Shown here: in pieces, positions 1-9,509 of the stretch | Layout of the letters: every line of letters begins with the position of its first letter | Position numbering within the stretch: position 1 is the first letter of the stretch | Assembly: GCA_024685135.1 (NCBI GenBank) | Contig: JAIKWA010000052.1 | Span: forward strand, 1-40,009 | Direction: 5' to 3' | Source: Saccharofermentans sp. | GTDB lineage: Bacteria; Bacillota; Clostridia; Saccharofermentanales; Saccharofermentanaceae | Length of the DNA stretch: 40,009 bases | The notes under the pieces: model-generated | Seen by the model: only the letters and a program-made list of their open reading frames with translations | Told to the model about the DNA's origin: nothing | The model's database searches: none | Position numbers and translations under genes: made by a program

Positions 1-389
1 ATACCGAGGATAACGAAGAAGATGCCGGCATTCTTGCGCGGCTTTACTTCGGGCTCGGGCTTTGTGCCTTCGAGGTCGAGTCTTACTTCGGGTATCTCAT
101 TGGGAGTCTTGGTTTCTTCTTTGGGTGCGATCTTAGCAGGGAGCTTGGAATCGGCTTTGGCCTTGGCGGTATCTTCGCCGCTGCCGGACAAAAGCTCGGG
201 ATCTATGGATTCGAGATCGTCCAAAGTCTGAGTGTGAACACTCTCAGGCTCCTCCTCCGGCTTCCAGTCGGAGGTTGATATCTTCTCTTCGGATACAGAT
301 ACCTCAGGTGCTTCCTCAGCACTGAACGCTGAGATATTGGGATCTATCTGAGGTGATCTTACCTTCTTTTTGTCATTCTTATTCTTCAA
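1..389 (-). CDS. Hypothetical protein with acidic, Pro/Glu-rich N-terminal region followed by the start of a hydrophobic segment (partial, runs off the window)
   Basis: Reverse-strand reading from a TTG start at 389 gives LKNKNDKKKVRSPQIDPNISAFSAEEAPEVSVSEEKISTSDWKPEEEPESVHTQTLDDLESIDPELLSGSGEDT...EVKPRKNAGIFFVILG. A GGAGG RBS overlaps the upstream gene's stop. The TTG start means it is absent from the ORF track. Confidence 0.7.
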   Translation of the reverse strand, partial: MKNKNDKKKVRSPQIDPNISAFSAEEAPEVSVSEEKISTSDWKPEEEPESVHTQTLDDLESIDPELLSGSGEDTAKAKADSKLPAKIAPKEETKTPNEIPEVRLDLEGTKPEPEVKPRKNAGIFFVILG

Positions 390-394
390 AGCGG

Positions 395-1306
395 TTATTC
401 CTCCTTGGGAATTACAAGATTGATGGCCTCATGTACGCAGCTTATCGTGGTGGGAAGGCAAGGTCCTTCTTCGCCGTCCAAGTCGAGCACTACGGGCTTT
501 GCGGACTCCGGGGCTTCAACTGAGAAACAATCTGTCTGGAAATAGATGACTTTGTCGCTGTTGATGTGGTCGCCTATTACGAGCTTGCCGAGAAGAGGCA
601 TTACCTCACTTACATCGACCTTCCTTATCACCATTACATCCAGAAGACCGTCGGTTACATCTGCCTGCGTCATGAGATTCCTAACGCCTCCGACACTCTT
701 GGTGTTGGATACGAAGAACATGACGGCTTCAGTCCTGATGGTCTCATCACCGTTCGTGATGATGAGAGGCATAGTGTCTGTTATACCTCCGAGATCCTTC
801 ATTGCTGACAGCCAGTAAGCTGCAGGACCTATGGCGGTCTTGAGATCTGAAGGGACCGTATATGCTATGTCAGTGAATACACCTGCTGCAAGGACATTGA
901 GGAAGTACTGATCTCCCGCTTTGCCGCAATCGACCTTCTTGATAACGGGATCCATTAACATATCCGCAAAATCAGCAGGCTCCGAAGGGAGCTTGTTTAT
1001 GGTTGCAAAGTCGTTTACCGTACCTGAGGTATATATGGCGACAGGGATATCGAGAGAAGCTCTCTTAATACCCGTGATGACTTCGTTTACCGTGCCGTCT
1101 CCGCCCGCTGCGATGATGTAATCGTACTGCGAAGCATCTGTCTCCATCGCATATCTTGTGGCATCGCCCTTGCCGTGAGTGTACATGATATCCGCGCGAT
1201 CGAGTCTGCCGCGCATGGAAAGTCTGGCAAGAACGTCTTCGATGTTATTCCTTGCCAGTTCGCGTCCTGAGGACGGATTGAGTATTATTCTTAATCTAAG
1301 GCCCAT
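395..1306 (-). CDS. Diacylglycerol kinase / YegS-BmrU family lipid kinase
   Basis: RIILNPSSGRELARNN and AAGGDGTVNEVITGI motifs typical of the DAGK catalytic domain. Confidence 0.9.
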   Translation of the reverse strand: MGLRLRIILNPSSGRELARNNIEDVLARLSMRGRLDRADIMYTHGKGDATRYAMETDASQYDYIIAAGGDGTVNEVITGIKRASLDIPVAIYTSGTVNDFATINKLPSEPADFADMLMDPVIKKVDCGKAGDQYFLNVLAAGVFTDIAYTVPSDLKTAIGPAAYWLSAMKDLGGITDTMPLIITNGDETIRTEAVMFFVSNTKSVGGVRNLMTQADVTDGLLDVMVIRKVDVSEVMPLLGKLVIGDHINSDKVIYFQTDCFSVEAPESAKPVVLDLDGEEGPCLPTTISCVHEAINLVIPKEE

Positions 1307-1407
1307 AGAGACACTTTACCACAAAACGCCTTCGATATAGTTTAAAGTATGCTATTATTAACACGATTGTAATCTTATTAAGAATAATAAAAGGTGACCT
1401 ATACTTT

Positions 1408-4161
1408 ATGGACTTCAAAAAGAGACTGTCAGAGGTCTGGCCTCAATATCTGTTAAGCTTCATATTCCCGGCGCTCACGCTCCTTGCGGCATTTGCCATA
1501 ACTCAATGCTATCCGTTCGGTAAGAACTCTATGCTTACGGTAGATCTTTACCACCAGTATGCTCCCTTCCTGGTAGAATTCAGGAATAAGCTTTTATCGG
1601 GTGAATCGATCCTCTACAGCTGGAACGACGGTCTCGGTCAGGAATACTACGCGTCCTTTGCAAACTATACGGCAAGCCCCCTAAACCTTCTGTGTGTGTT
1701 CTTCACGGCAAAGACCATGCCGGTATTCATTTGGATGGTAACTTGTCTTAGATCAGGCCTCGCATCGGTATTCATGCTGATGTTCCTTTCCGCAAACGAC
1801 AATAAGAGGATAGATAACATCACCGTAGTATTCGCTTCATCTTATGCTCTATGCGGCTGGTTCATCTCCTATTTCTGGAACATCATGTGGTGCGATGCGG
1901 TAGTATTGCTCCCGCTCGTATGCCTGGGGCTTCGCAAGCTCTTCACCGAGAGAAGGCCGCAGCTTTATATCGTATCGCTTGCCGCACTGATAGCGAGCAA
2001 CTACTATTCGGGCTTTTTTGTATGCCTCTTTCTCGTGATGTTTGCACCCGTTTACTACCTTGCCTTATATACACCGAGCAAAGATAAGAACGCACCTTTG
2101 AGACTCTGCCCCAAGACAATGGGAATATCCGCAGGACTTTTTGCAGGCTCGAGCGTTCTTGCCGGCGGCATCACCGCAGTGCTCACGGTACCTACATACT
2201 TTATACTTCAGCATTGCTCTGCTACGGGCGATGAGTTTCCCACAGATTATGCATTAGAGCATAACCTCTTCGATTTTCTCGGCAGATTCTTTGCATCACC
2301 TTTGCCTGCCATAAGAGACGGCATGGCAAATGTCTATTGCGGCCTTGTGATCGTGATCTTACTGCCTTTGTTCTTCTTCCTTCCGAGGAAGTCCGGCATC
2401 AGCCTGAGGACAAAGGTCGGTTTTGCAACGGTCCTCGTAATACTCTACCTGAGCTTCAACAACAGGACCTTGAATTTTATCTGGCACGGCATGCACTTCC
2501 CGAACCAGATCCCTTACAGGGAATCGTTCCTGATGTGCTTTCTTCTGGTGTTTATAGGTTTCCTTACCATACGAAGGATCAGGAGCCTGAGTCCCGCATG
2601 CGTAATGGGATCCGTAGGATGCTGGGCGGCTTACCTTATGCTCTACGAGAAATTCGATTCCACGGATGCCGAGTCTTATATCCCGATCGGTGTTACCTTG
2701 CTCTTCTTATTTGTTCAGGGTGCGGCTCTTAAGGTCGTATCCTCCAAGGACAGTAAGAGGAGTGCTTTCTTCCGTGAGACCGTACTTACCGTTACGATGC
2801 TCATAGAGATCTTCGTATCGGCTACGCTCTCGATATGCCTCGTCGCAAAGCACGAAGGTTTTGCAAACTACGCTTTCTTCGGCAAGAACTACGATATCGT
2901 CTCGAAGTATGCAGAAGATGTTGAGGGTTCGAACGGACATTTGCCCTTTGAGAGGACGGAGCTGTTCCCGAACAACATCTGCGATATCCAGTCTGTCTAT
3001 GACGTCAAGGGCATGTCGATATTCTCCTCTACGGCAAGAGAGAGCTTTGTTAAGTACATGCGCAATTTCGGCTTCCACAACAACGGCATCAACGGTTTAA
3101 GAAATGCCGGAATCACAAGAGTTACGGCATCTTTCCTCGGCGTAAGGAACCTTGCGGCAGTAGAGAAGACGCAGACCGTACCTTATCTTTGGGACGTCGA
3201 AAACACTGAAGGTGACGTCACCTTCTATGGCAACCCCGATGCGCTTTCCGTAGGCTTTATGGTAGACAGGGATGTCCTTAACTATGTACCTGACTACGAA
3301 GGCAATCTCGACGTCTTCGATAAGACCAACAGCTGGCTTAACTCCATGGGTGTCGCAAGCGATGTCTATGCTCCGGTGATGCTCACCCCGGTAGCTGCTT
3401 CGGGCTTCAATACTACTGATGACAGATCCAGGACTATCGTATATTCGACATCTACGGCTTCTTCAAGCTTTGAATACACCGTGCTGATAGACGATGCCGA
3501 GATCGGATCTGACATCTATATCTACGCCAACAGCAATAAGGGTGGTACTGCTACGATCGAGAACGGATCAACGAATTACAGCTTCGAGATCAGGAGCTAT
3601 CAGATAATCAGCTGCGGCGTATTTGATGGTACTCCCATCAAGGTTACGGTTTCTTACAGAGAAGCGCCTAACGGGGCGTTGTTCGTATACGGCTACCAGC
3701 TGGATCAGGCAGGATACAGGGATATGTTAGATACATTAGGCGCAGATCAGCTTAATGTAACAGAATACGATGAGACACATTTAACAGGCACCATAGATGT
3801 AAGCAAGAGAGGACTTCTTATGCTTACCGTGCCTTATTCCGAAGGCTGGACATGTGTAGTTGACGGCAAGGAAGTTCCCGTGCTCGGCATAGGAGATGCA
3901 CTCATGGGCATAGAACTTAGCGAAGGCTCTCACGATATCGGGTTTACATATGCCCCCGAGCACTTCAAGGCAGGTGCCCTTATCACAGTAACCTGCCTTA
4001 CCATAACGGTATTGATATTTGTATTCTTCTTTATCAAGGATCGCAAGAAGGCTAAGGCCGTTCCGGTTGAACTGCCTTACGAAGAGATTGGTGAAGAAGC
4101 AGTAGCAGATAACCTTCCCGAAGAAACACAAGAGGATCCTGATGGACAAGATCAGGCGTAA
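1408..4161 (+). CDS. YfhO family multi-TM membrane protein
   Basis: FGKNSMLTVDLYHQYAPFLVEFRNKLLSGESILYSWNDGLGQEYYA, typical of YfhO; many TM segments; C-terminal extracytoplasmic domain plus final TM. Confidence 0.85.
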   Translation: MDFKKRLSEVWPQYLLSFIFPALTLLAAFAITQCYPFGKNSMLTVDLYHQYAPFLVEFRNKLLSGESILYSWNDGLGQEYYASFANYTASPLNLLCVFFTAKTMPVFIWMVTCLRSGLASVFMLMFLSANDNKRIDNITVVFASSYALCGWFISYFWNIMWCDAVVLLPLVCLGLRKLFTERRPQLYIVSLAALIASNYYSGFFVCLFLVMFAPVYYLALYTPSKDKNAPLRLCPKTMGISAGLFAGSSVLAGGITAVLTVPTYFILQHCSATGDEFPTDYALEHNLFDFLGRFFASPLPAIRDGMANVYCGLVIVILLPLFFFLPRKSGISLRTKVGFATVLVILYLSFNNRTLNFIWHGMHFPNQIPYRESFLMCFLLVFIGFLTIRRIRSLSPACVMGSVGCWAAYLMLYEKFDSTDAESYIPIGVTLLFLFVQGAALKVVSSKDSKRSAFFRETVLTVTMLIEIFVSATLSICLVAKHEGFANYAFFGKNYDIVSKYAEDVEGSNGHLPFERTELFPNNICDIQSVYDVKGMSIFSSTARESFVKYMRNFGFHNNGINGLRNAGITRVTASFLGVRNLAAVEKTQTVPYLWDVENTEGDVTFYGNPDALSVGFMVDRDVLNYVPDYEGNLDVFDKTNSWLNSMGVASDVYAPVMLTPVAASGFNTTDDRSRTIVYSTSTASSSFEYTVLIDDAEIGSDIYIYANSNKGGTATIENGSTNYSFEIRSYQIISCGVFDGTPIKVTVSYREAPNGALFVYGYQLDQAGYRDMLDTLGADQLNVTEYDETHLTGTIDVSKRGLLMLTVPYSEGWTCVVDGKEVPVLGIGDALMGIELSEGSHDIGFTYAPEHFKAGALITVTCLTITVLIFVFFFIKDRKKAKAVPVELPYEEIGEEAVADNLPEETQEDPDGQDQA

Positions 4162-6415
4162 GTTCAGCTTTGCAGACGGCTTTGTATTAAGCCTTCTTAT
4201 AGGTGTCGTTACCGCAACGGTCGTATTCAACATCCTTATGGACAAGCAGACCGGAGGCGCTATATTTGACGGCATCGCTTCATGCGCAACTGATGTTGCC
4301 GAGATAAGGGGAGGAGCCGTATTTGCGGACAGGTGGAGCATTATATCCGCTCAGGGCTTTGACCCGTTCTTCCTCCTGGCCTTGCTCCTGCCCGGGTTTG
4401 CACAGAACATAACCCTTGCAGGTTTCTTCCTTAAGTTCGGTATAGCAGCAGGCATAATGTATGTCTTCCTCAATAAGCATACAGGCGCAGCTCCCGCATT
4501 TGCCCTTGTCCTGTCAGAAGTCTATGCCTTCTCTTCTCAGGTAATATTCACGGCGCAGTTCAATGCGGTAATGAACCTTACTATATTAATGCCCCTGTTT
4601 ATGTGCGTAGTGGATACCTATTTGAGACGCAGGACATATACGGATTTTATAAAGCTTTCCATCGTGACAGCTCTTATGGGACTTTGCTATCTCCCGGGCC
4701 TCTTTGCGGGCTTGCCGTTTGCGATCATAATGACTCTTGTTATGTGCATCGCACTCTATTCGGGCTTTGCAAAGTGCATGAAGTCTTTTGCAAGCGCTCT
4801 GATGCCGATACTCTTAGGTCTTGTCATACCGAGTTTTACATGGATACCTTTGCTCGGAACATATGAGATAACCTTCACCTTCGAAGAGGCATACGATAAC
4901 GCTGCCATGAACTTTAAGCTCTACGACATACTATCAAACATGTTTGCTTTCTCGTCGGGGAGCATGTCCAATATAAATCCTCCCGTATTCTATATAGGAC
5001 TTATCACCATAGTCCTTATAGCGATCTTCCTCATGAACGGCAAGATCCCGTTCAGGCTCAAGGTCTCCGTGCTCATCATAAGCGTGCTTACATATGCTAC
5101 CATGGCATCTTCCTTTATGAGATGGTTCTCCCTGCCTTATGGACAAAACCCCATAATATCAGCTTCAAGACTCATTGCCTTCACGGCTCTTCTCATGTTT
5201 GCATGCGGCATATCCGCAAGGAACATGAGGGATATACAAACGGGAGTTATATATGCTGCAGGACTTATCCCCTGTGCCTTCGTGGTACTTACGGGCAACC
5301 CGGGCTCTGATATAACGAGGAATACGCTTGTCCTCATCGGCACGATAGCAGGCTTCATCGCATGGATGCTCTTCATTAAGACCTGTGCTGCCGGCAGGGC
5401 AAACAAGGCCTTCCTTATCGCTTTCCTTGTAGCAGCGATCCTGGTCATCGGATTCAATACCTATAAGATCGCATCCCTCAATACGATATCCCACGATTTT
5501 ACAATGGATCCTTACAACGAGCCTGAGGAAAGCGAATCGATGGGTGTCTTCTACGATGAAGACGGTGATACGGACTTATCCGTGTTTACCGACAGCAACG
5601 AAGTTAGATATCTCATCCTGTCTTCCGATATGTCTCAGATGCAGGGAACATACTTGGACAAGATCAATGCGGCTGCAAGAGCGGCTCTGGCAGAGAATGT
5701 TTTCGATATAGAGGAGCTGAGGCTGGCTTCCGCTTCCAATCTGACATGCCCGGGGGTCGGATACTATTCGATCCTTCCCGGATTTAATTCCGCTACATTT
5801 AACTGCGACATCGAAGATGGAGGGGAGTACTACCTGTGCAGCTCCTTCCATTGCCCGATAAGCATCGAGCAGGCCTCGAAGACATTTGAGCTCCAGGATG
5901 TTTACGACGGACCCTTCCTCCACAAAGTAGACAATGTGGCCGCGTCTTACGGCATAACGATGTATTTCAACGCAAACGAAGAGGAGACGGCCAGCATCGC
6001 TTTGGGCAGGCTCGATCCCGATGGCAGAGATCTTCTGAATTCGATCACGCGCAGCGCCGAGACCGGAGAGATAAGCTTCAGGTTTGACGATATCCCCGGA
6101 AGAGCAGGCGGCATCAAGATGGTAGTTACCAATATCCCGTACGAACCGGCATTGACGGTCAAGGTCAACGGCAGGACTTGCGATACCGTATCTTACGCAG
6201 GGCTTCTGGCATTCACATTCTCCGCTTCATCTGACAGGGATACTTATAATATAGATATAGATAAGAGTGTTGCAGGTCTTGGTGCGGGTATCTTTATAAG
6301 TGTTACCGGCATAGTCTTGCTCCTCGCAATTGGCGTTATTAATAAGTATAATGTAAATATAGAAGATAATAAGAATTCAGAGGAAGAGTGCGATGCTCAG
6401 CAGGAAGATAACTGA
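4142..6415 (+). CDS. Second, more divergent YfhO-like membrane protein
   Basis: Multi-TM protein with a C-terminal beta-rich region and final TM; overlaps the upstream YfhO gene by 20 bp. Confidence 0.65.
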   Translation: MDKIRRKFSFADGFVLSLLIGVVTATVVFNILMDKQTGGAIFDGIASCATDVAEIRGGAVFADRWSIISAQGFDPFFLLALLLPGFAQNITLAGFFLKFGIAAGIMYVFLNKHTGAAPAFALVLSEVYAFSSQVIFTAQFNAVMNLTILMPLFMCVVDTYLRRRTYTDFIKLSIVTALMGLCYLPGLFAGLPFAIIMTLVMCIALYSGFAKCMKSFASALMPILLGLVIPSFTWIPLLGTYEITFTFEEAYDNAAMNFKLYDILSNMFAFSSGSMSNINPPVFYIGLITIVLIAIFLMNGKIPFRLKVSVLIISVLTYATMASSFMRWFSLPYGQNPIISASRLIAFTALLMFACGISARNMRDIQTGVIYAAGLIPCAFVVLTGNPGSDITRNTLVLIGTIAGFIAWMLFIKTCAAGRANKAFLIAFLVAAILVIGFNTYKIASLNTISHDFTMDPYNEPEESESMGVFYDEDGDTDLSVFTDSNEVRYLILSSDMSQMQGTYLDKINAAARAALAENVFDIEELRLASASNLTCPGVGYYSILPGFNSATFNCDIEDGGEYYLCSSFHCPISIEQASKTFELQDVYDGPFLHKVDNVAASYGITMYFNANEEETASIALGRLDPDGRDLLNSITRSAETGEISFRFDDIPGRAGGIKMVVTNIPYEPALTVKVNGRTCDTVSYAGLLAFTFSASSDRDTYNIDIDKSVAGLGAGIFISVTGIVLLLAIGVINKYNVNIEDNKNSEEECDAQQEDN

Positions 6416-7391
6416 CGGGACGGAATTTGTCGTCTTCGATATGGAGTGGAACCAGGCGTTCCCGGGTAAGAAGTACGATTTTGAAGTATCTGAGCTTACC
6501 GGCGAGATAATCGAAGTTGGTGCGGTCAAATATATATACGACAACGGCTCCCTTGTAAGGAAGGGAACATTCTCTGAGGATGTGCGCCCCGTAAAATACC
6601 GCAAGCTCCATTACCATGTTAAGAAGGTCACGCAAAAGACCAATAAGGACTTAGAGCAGGGAAGACCCTTCAAGGATGTCTACGAGGACTTTAAGAGATT
6701 TGCCGGAGTCGATGCGATCCTGGTAGGCTGGGGTAACTCGGACCCTGCGATGCTCAAGATGAACCTCAAGTTCTTCGGAATGGATCCCAAGCTCGGCATG
6801 GAATTCCTGGATCTTCAACCCATCTTCTCTTTGTTCAGCGGTCAGTCCGGCCAGCAAAAGAGCGTGGAGTCGGCTGTGGATTTCTATAACATCCCCAAGA
6901 ACGACATATTCCACAGCGCTACGGCAGATGCTCACTATACGGGCGAGATCTTTGAACAGATCTTCAGTCACAACAAGCCCTCGGAGGTGATATCTGCCAT
7001 ATCGAGTTCATCCGTCAATCCCGACATAAAGAGTGAGTTCGGTTTTATCGGCAGGGATTGTCCCGATGCAGAGTCGGCATTTGCAGAGGTAAGCTCATTT
7101 GTCAGCAAGTGCCCGATATGCGGAAGGTCGCTTACTGCGAGGATAGCACCATTCAGGATAAGGAAATCCAAATATGCTCTCTATTTCTGCAGCGAGCACG
7201 GCGAGATGTTCTCGAGGACAAGGCTTAAGAAGCGTAAAGACGGCAAAGCATATGCGACATCCGTATTGAGATTTGCAACTCAGAACGATTACTATCTCGT
7301 AGCTTCCAAGAAGGAGGAGTTCGATAAGTTCGGGGAGAAGGGGGCCCCGGTAGAGGTAAAAGAAACAGAAGATTCACAAACAGACAGCTAA
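6393..7391 (+). CDS. DEDDh-type 3'-5' exonuclease domain protein with C-terminal Cys-rich (zinc ribbon-like) region
   Basis: VVFDMEWNQ (D-x-E), GWGNSDPAML, HSATADAHYTGEIF (H...D); C-terminal CPICGRSL...YFCSEHG. Confidence 0.8.
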   Translation: MLSRKITDGTEFVVFDMEWNQAFPGKKYDFEVSELTGEIIEVGAVKYIYDNGSLVRKGTFSEDVRPVKYRKLHYHVKKVTQKTNKDLEQGRPFKDVYEDFKRFAGVDAILVGWGNSDPAMLKMNLKFFGMDPKLGMEFLDLQPIFSLFSGQSGQQKSVESAVDFYNIPKNDIFHSATADAHYTGEIFEQIFSHNKPSEVISAISSSSVNPDIKSEFGFIGRDCPDAESAFAEVSSFVSKCPICGRSLTARIAPFRIRKSKYALYFCSEHGEMFSRTRLKKRKDGKAYATSVLRFATQNDYYLVASKKEEFDKFGEKGAPVEVKETEDSQTDS

Positions 7392-7449
7392 ATGTGAACG
7401 ATTTGTTAATAAACTTTTTCAAAAAAGTTAGCAAATTTGGAATTTTCTG

Positions 7450-7478
7450 TTGAAATTTACAATTTGATGCCGTAAAAT
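7450..7478 (+). promoter_or_regulatory. Candidate sigma-70-type promoter for the PilX-like gene
   Basis: TTGAAA (7450-7455), 17-nt spacer, TAAAAT (7473-7478). Confidence 0.5.
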
Positions 7479-7531
7479 AGCAGTAACTGATTATGTCTAT
7501 TATTGAGAATGATAGAAGGAAGGTGCTTCTT

Positions 7532-9442
7532 ATGATTAGGAAATTGAATAAGAAACCTGACAGCAAGCGCGGTGCGATCTTGGTAATGGTAGTATTCATC
7601 CTCGCGATGGCTATTATCTTTATCTCAGCTTGTATGATGCTCACACAGGCAACAAGGCAGCGTGCATATGTTGAAGCTACGTCAAGCCAGGCAAGACTTA
7701 CCTGCACATCAACAGCAGAAGCTTTCTACCAGGCACTTATGACACAGGAGTTCACGGATAACTCTCTTGAGACTCTTGCTAAAGCTAACTCAACACTTAC
7801 TGTTCTTATAAGTGGTACTAAGATGCCGGGTTTGACAGCTGATACCACAAACTGCACTACCCTTCATCTGTACAATCCCAGCGGTTTGTCAGACTCCTAT
7901 ATCTATGCTGATTTTAAGACAACTATCGGCACCAGCGTTGAAGGTTGCCGTATCGTATTCAAGCATAAGGTAGATCCCCCGAAGTCTGATATCTTCTCTA
8001 ATCAGATCGATATCGCAGGCGACATGGATTCTTACTTTGATATAGCTTCAGGTGCCGGCGCTCCTGCAGGCGTAGACGACAACAATGTTGTCATCAGAGG
8101 CGACTATAAGACAAATACAACAGGTAACATCAACAGCTACTCCAACTTCATCTTCACAGGTGATTCTGACGGATCCGTTATCAAGTTCGAGAGAACTGAG
8201 AACTATTATGGTGACGTTGTATTCCTTAAGGATGCAAAGTTCGACTACAGCTCAACACAGGGTTCATTCCACGGTAATGTATTCTTCATCGGTGATTCGG
8301 GCGAGAGTGCTTTTGCAAATGTTGCATCAACAACACGTTCATATGCTGCAAGTACATCTAACTGGGTATTCGTTAACAGATCTATCAATGTAAGTGGTGA
8401 TAGCACAATAGCAGGTTGTGTCTCATCAATGCTTGATGGTGGTAATAACGTATTAGTACTCAATGGCAGCCTTAGTTGGAGCGATAACTACAATAGCGAT
8501 ATTAAGAATCTTGGCGGCAGCTCTGCTGCATATACCGGATGGTATAGTGCTTATACAGCTACTCCTTCTTCTCTTACATCTGCTATCAGCAGCAGTGCAT
8601 CAAAGTATGCTGCAGCAGACTATACAACAACTGAGAATCAGTATCCTAAGACAACTGATGCATTCGCAGATCTTGGAATCGCGACAAGCCATACAGCTGT
8701 TACATGCACGAACACAACACTCTCAGGATTTGTTAATACTTATAACTATGCTACATATAATAATGTTGCACCTGAAGGTACATATTATTTTGCATCAAGT
8801 GGTAACGCAGCCGGATACTCAACAGACGGTACACCGTTGGTAGTTATCCTCGACGGTAACAAGGATTACACATTCTACTTTGCAGCAAACACTGACTTCT
8901 CAATGAACAGAGTCATCTTTGCAACAGTTAATCCTAATTCAAACCACAGACAGATGTTTATCCTTGAGTCAGGTGCAAACCTCAGCACACCTAACACATC
9001 CAACCTGAGCTCTACACTTTATCGTACAGGATTTGTATCTACATATAGAGCAGGATGTGCTTCACCGGAGACTCTTTACAATCAGATCACTACAGGAAGC
9101 ATCGCAACTGACTCTGCAACAGTATACGATTCAACGCATAAGCCTTCGATCTTCATCTTTGGCGCAGGCGATAACACGATCCACGTTCAGAGAGGTGGTA
9201 TCCTCGAAGCTTACATCGGTTTGTTCGACGACGATTACTCAACAACAACAAGTAAGATCGAGTTCACAAACGATAAGGAATGGTATGTATACGGCAGATG
9301 GGAAGTACCTGAAGTCAGCAACTCTACTTCACAGCCCATCAATCTCCGTTACTGTCCGAATCCTAATTCTTCGACACCTGAACCTTATGTAGCGGCAGTA
9401 TCTGATTACTCCGTAATCGACTTCATCTACGGTCAGTTCTAA
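7532..9442 (+). CDS. Large (636 aa) PilX-like prepilin / pilus-associated surface protein
   Basis: ORF given as 7493; ATG at 7532 follows an AGAAGGAAGG RBS. N-terminus KRGAILVMVVFILAMAIIFISACMMLTQATRQRAYVEATSSQARLTCTSTAEAFYQALM resembles PilX_N. The remainder is Ser/Thr/Asn/Gly-rich and looks beta-repeat-like. Confidence 0.65.
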   Translation: MIRKLNKKPDSKRGAILVMVVFILAMAIIFISACMMLTQATRQRAYVEATSSQARLTCTSTAEAFYQALMTQEFTDNSLETLAKANSTLTVLISGTKMPGLTADTTNCTTLHLYNPSGLSDSYIYADFKTTIGTSVEGCRIVFKHKVDPPKSDIFSNQIDIAGDMDSYFDIASGAGAPAGVDDNNVVIRGDYKTNTTGNINSYSNFIFTGDSDGSVIKFERTENYYGDVVFLKDAKFDYSSTQGSFHGNVFFIGDSGESAFANVASTTRSYAASTSNWVFVNRSINVSGDSTIAGCVSSMLDGGNNVLVLNGSLSWSDNYNSDIKNLGGSSAAYTGWYSAYTATPSSLTSAISSSASKYAAADYTTTENQYPKTTDAFADLGIATSHTAVTCTNTTLSGFVNTYNYATYNNVAPEGTYYFASSGNAAGYSTDGTPLVVILDGNKDYTFYFAANTDFSMNRVIFATVNPNSNHRQMFILESGANLSTPNTSNLSSTLYRTGFVSTYRAGCASPETLYNQITTGSIATDSATVYDSTHKPSIFIFGAGDNTIHVQRGGILEAYIGLFDDDYSTTTSKIEFTNDKEWYVYGRWEVPEVSNSTSQPINLRYCPNPNSSTPEPYVAAVSDYSVIDFIYGQF

Positions 9443-9461
9443 GACAAGACGAACTAAATGC

Positions 9462-9487
9462 AACGGGACCCTTAAGGTCCCGTTTTT
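9462..9487 (+). terminator. Rho-independent terminator
   Basis: aacgggacc-cttaa-ggtcccgtt followed by TTTTT. Confidence 0.9.
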
Positions 9488-9509
9488 TATTGCTGTTTTT
9501 ATGTTTTGT

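Noticed and set aside
22-231. Plus-strand ORF at the window start
   Set aside because: Shadow of a minus-strand coding region (1-389) with a TTG start and a good RBS; composition fits the minus strand.
8463-9392. Alternative-frame ORFs inside the PilX-like gene (8463-8843, 9033-9392)
   Set aside because: Low-complexity out-of-frame translations of a repetitive coding sequence; no RBS or domain.
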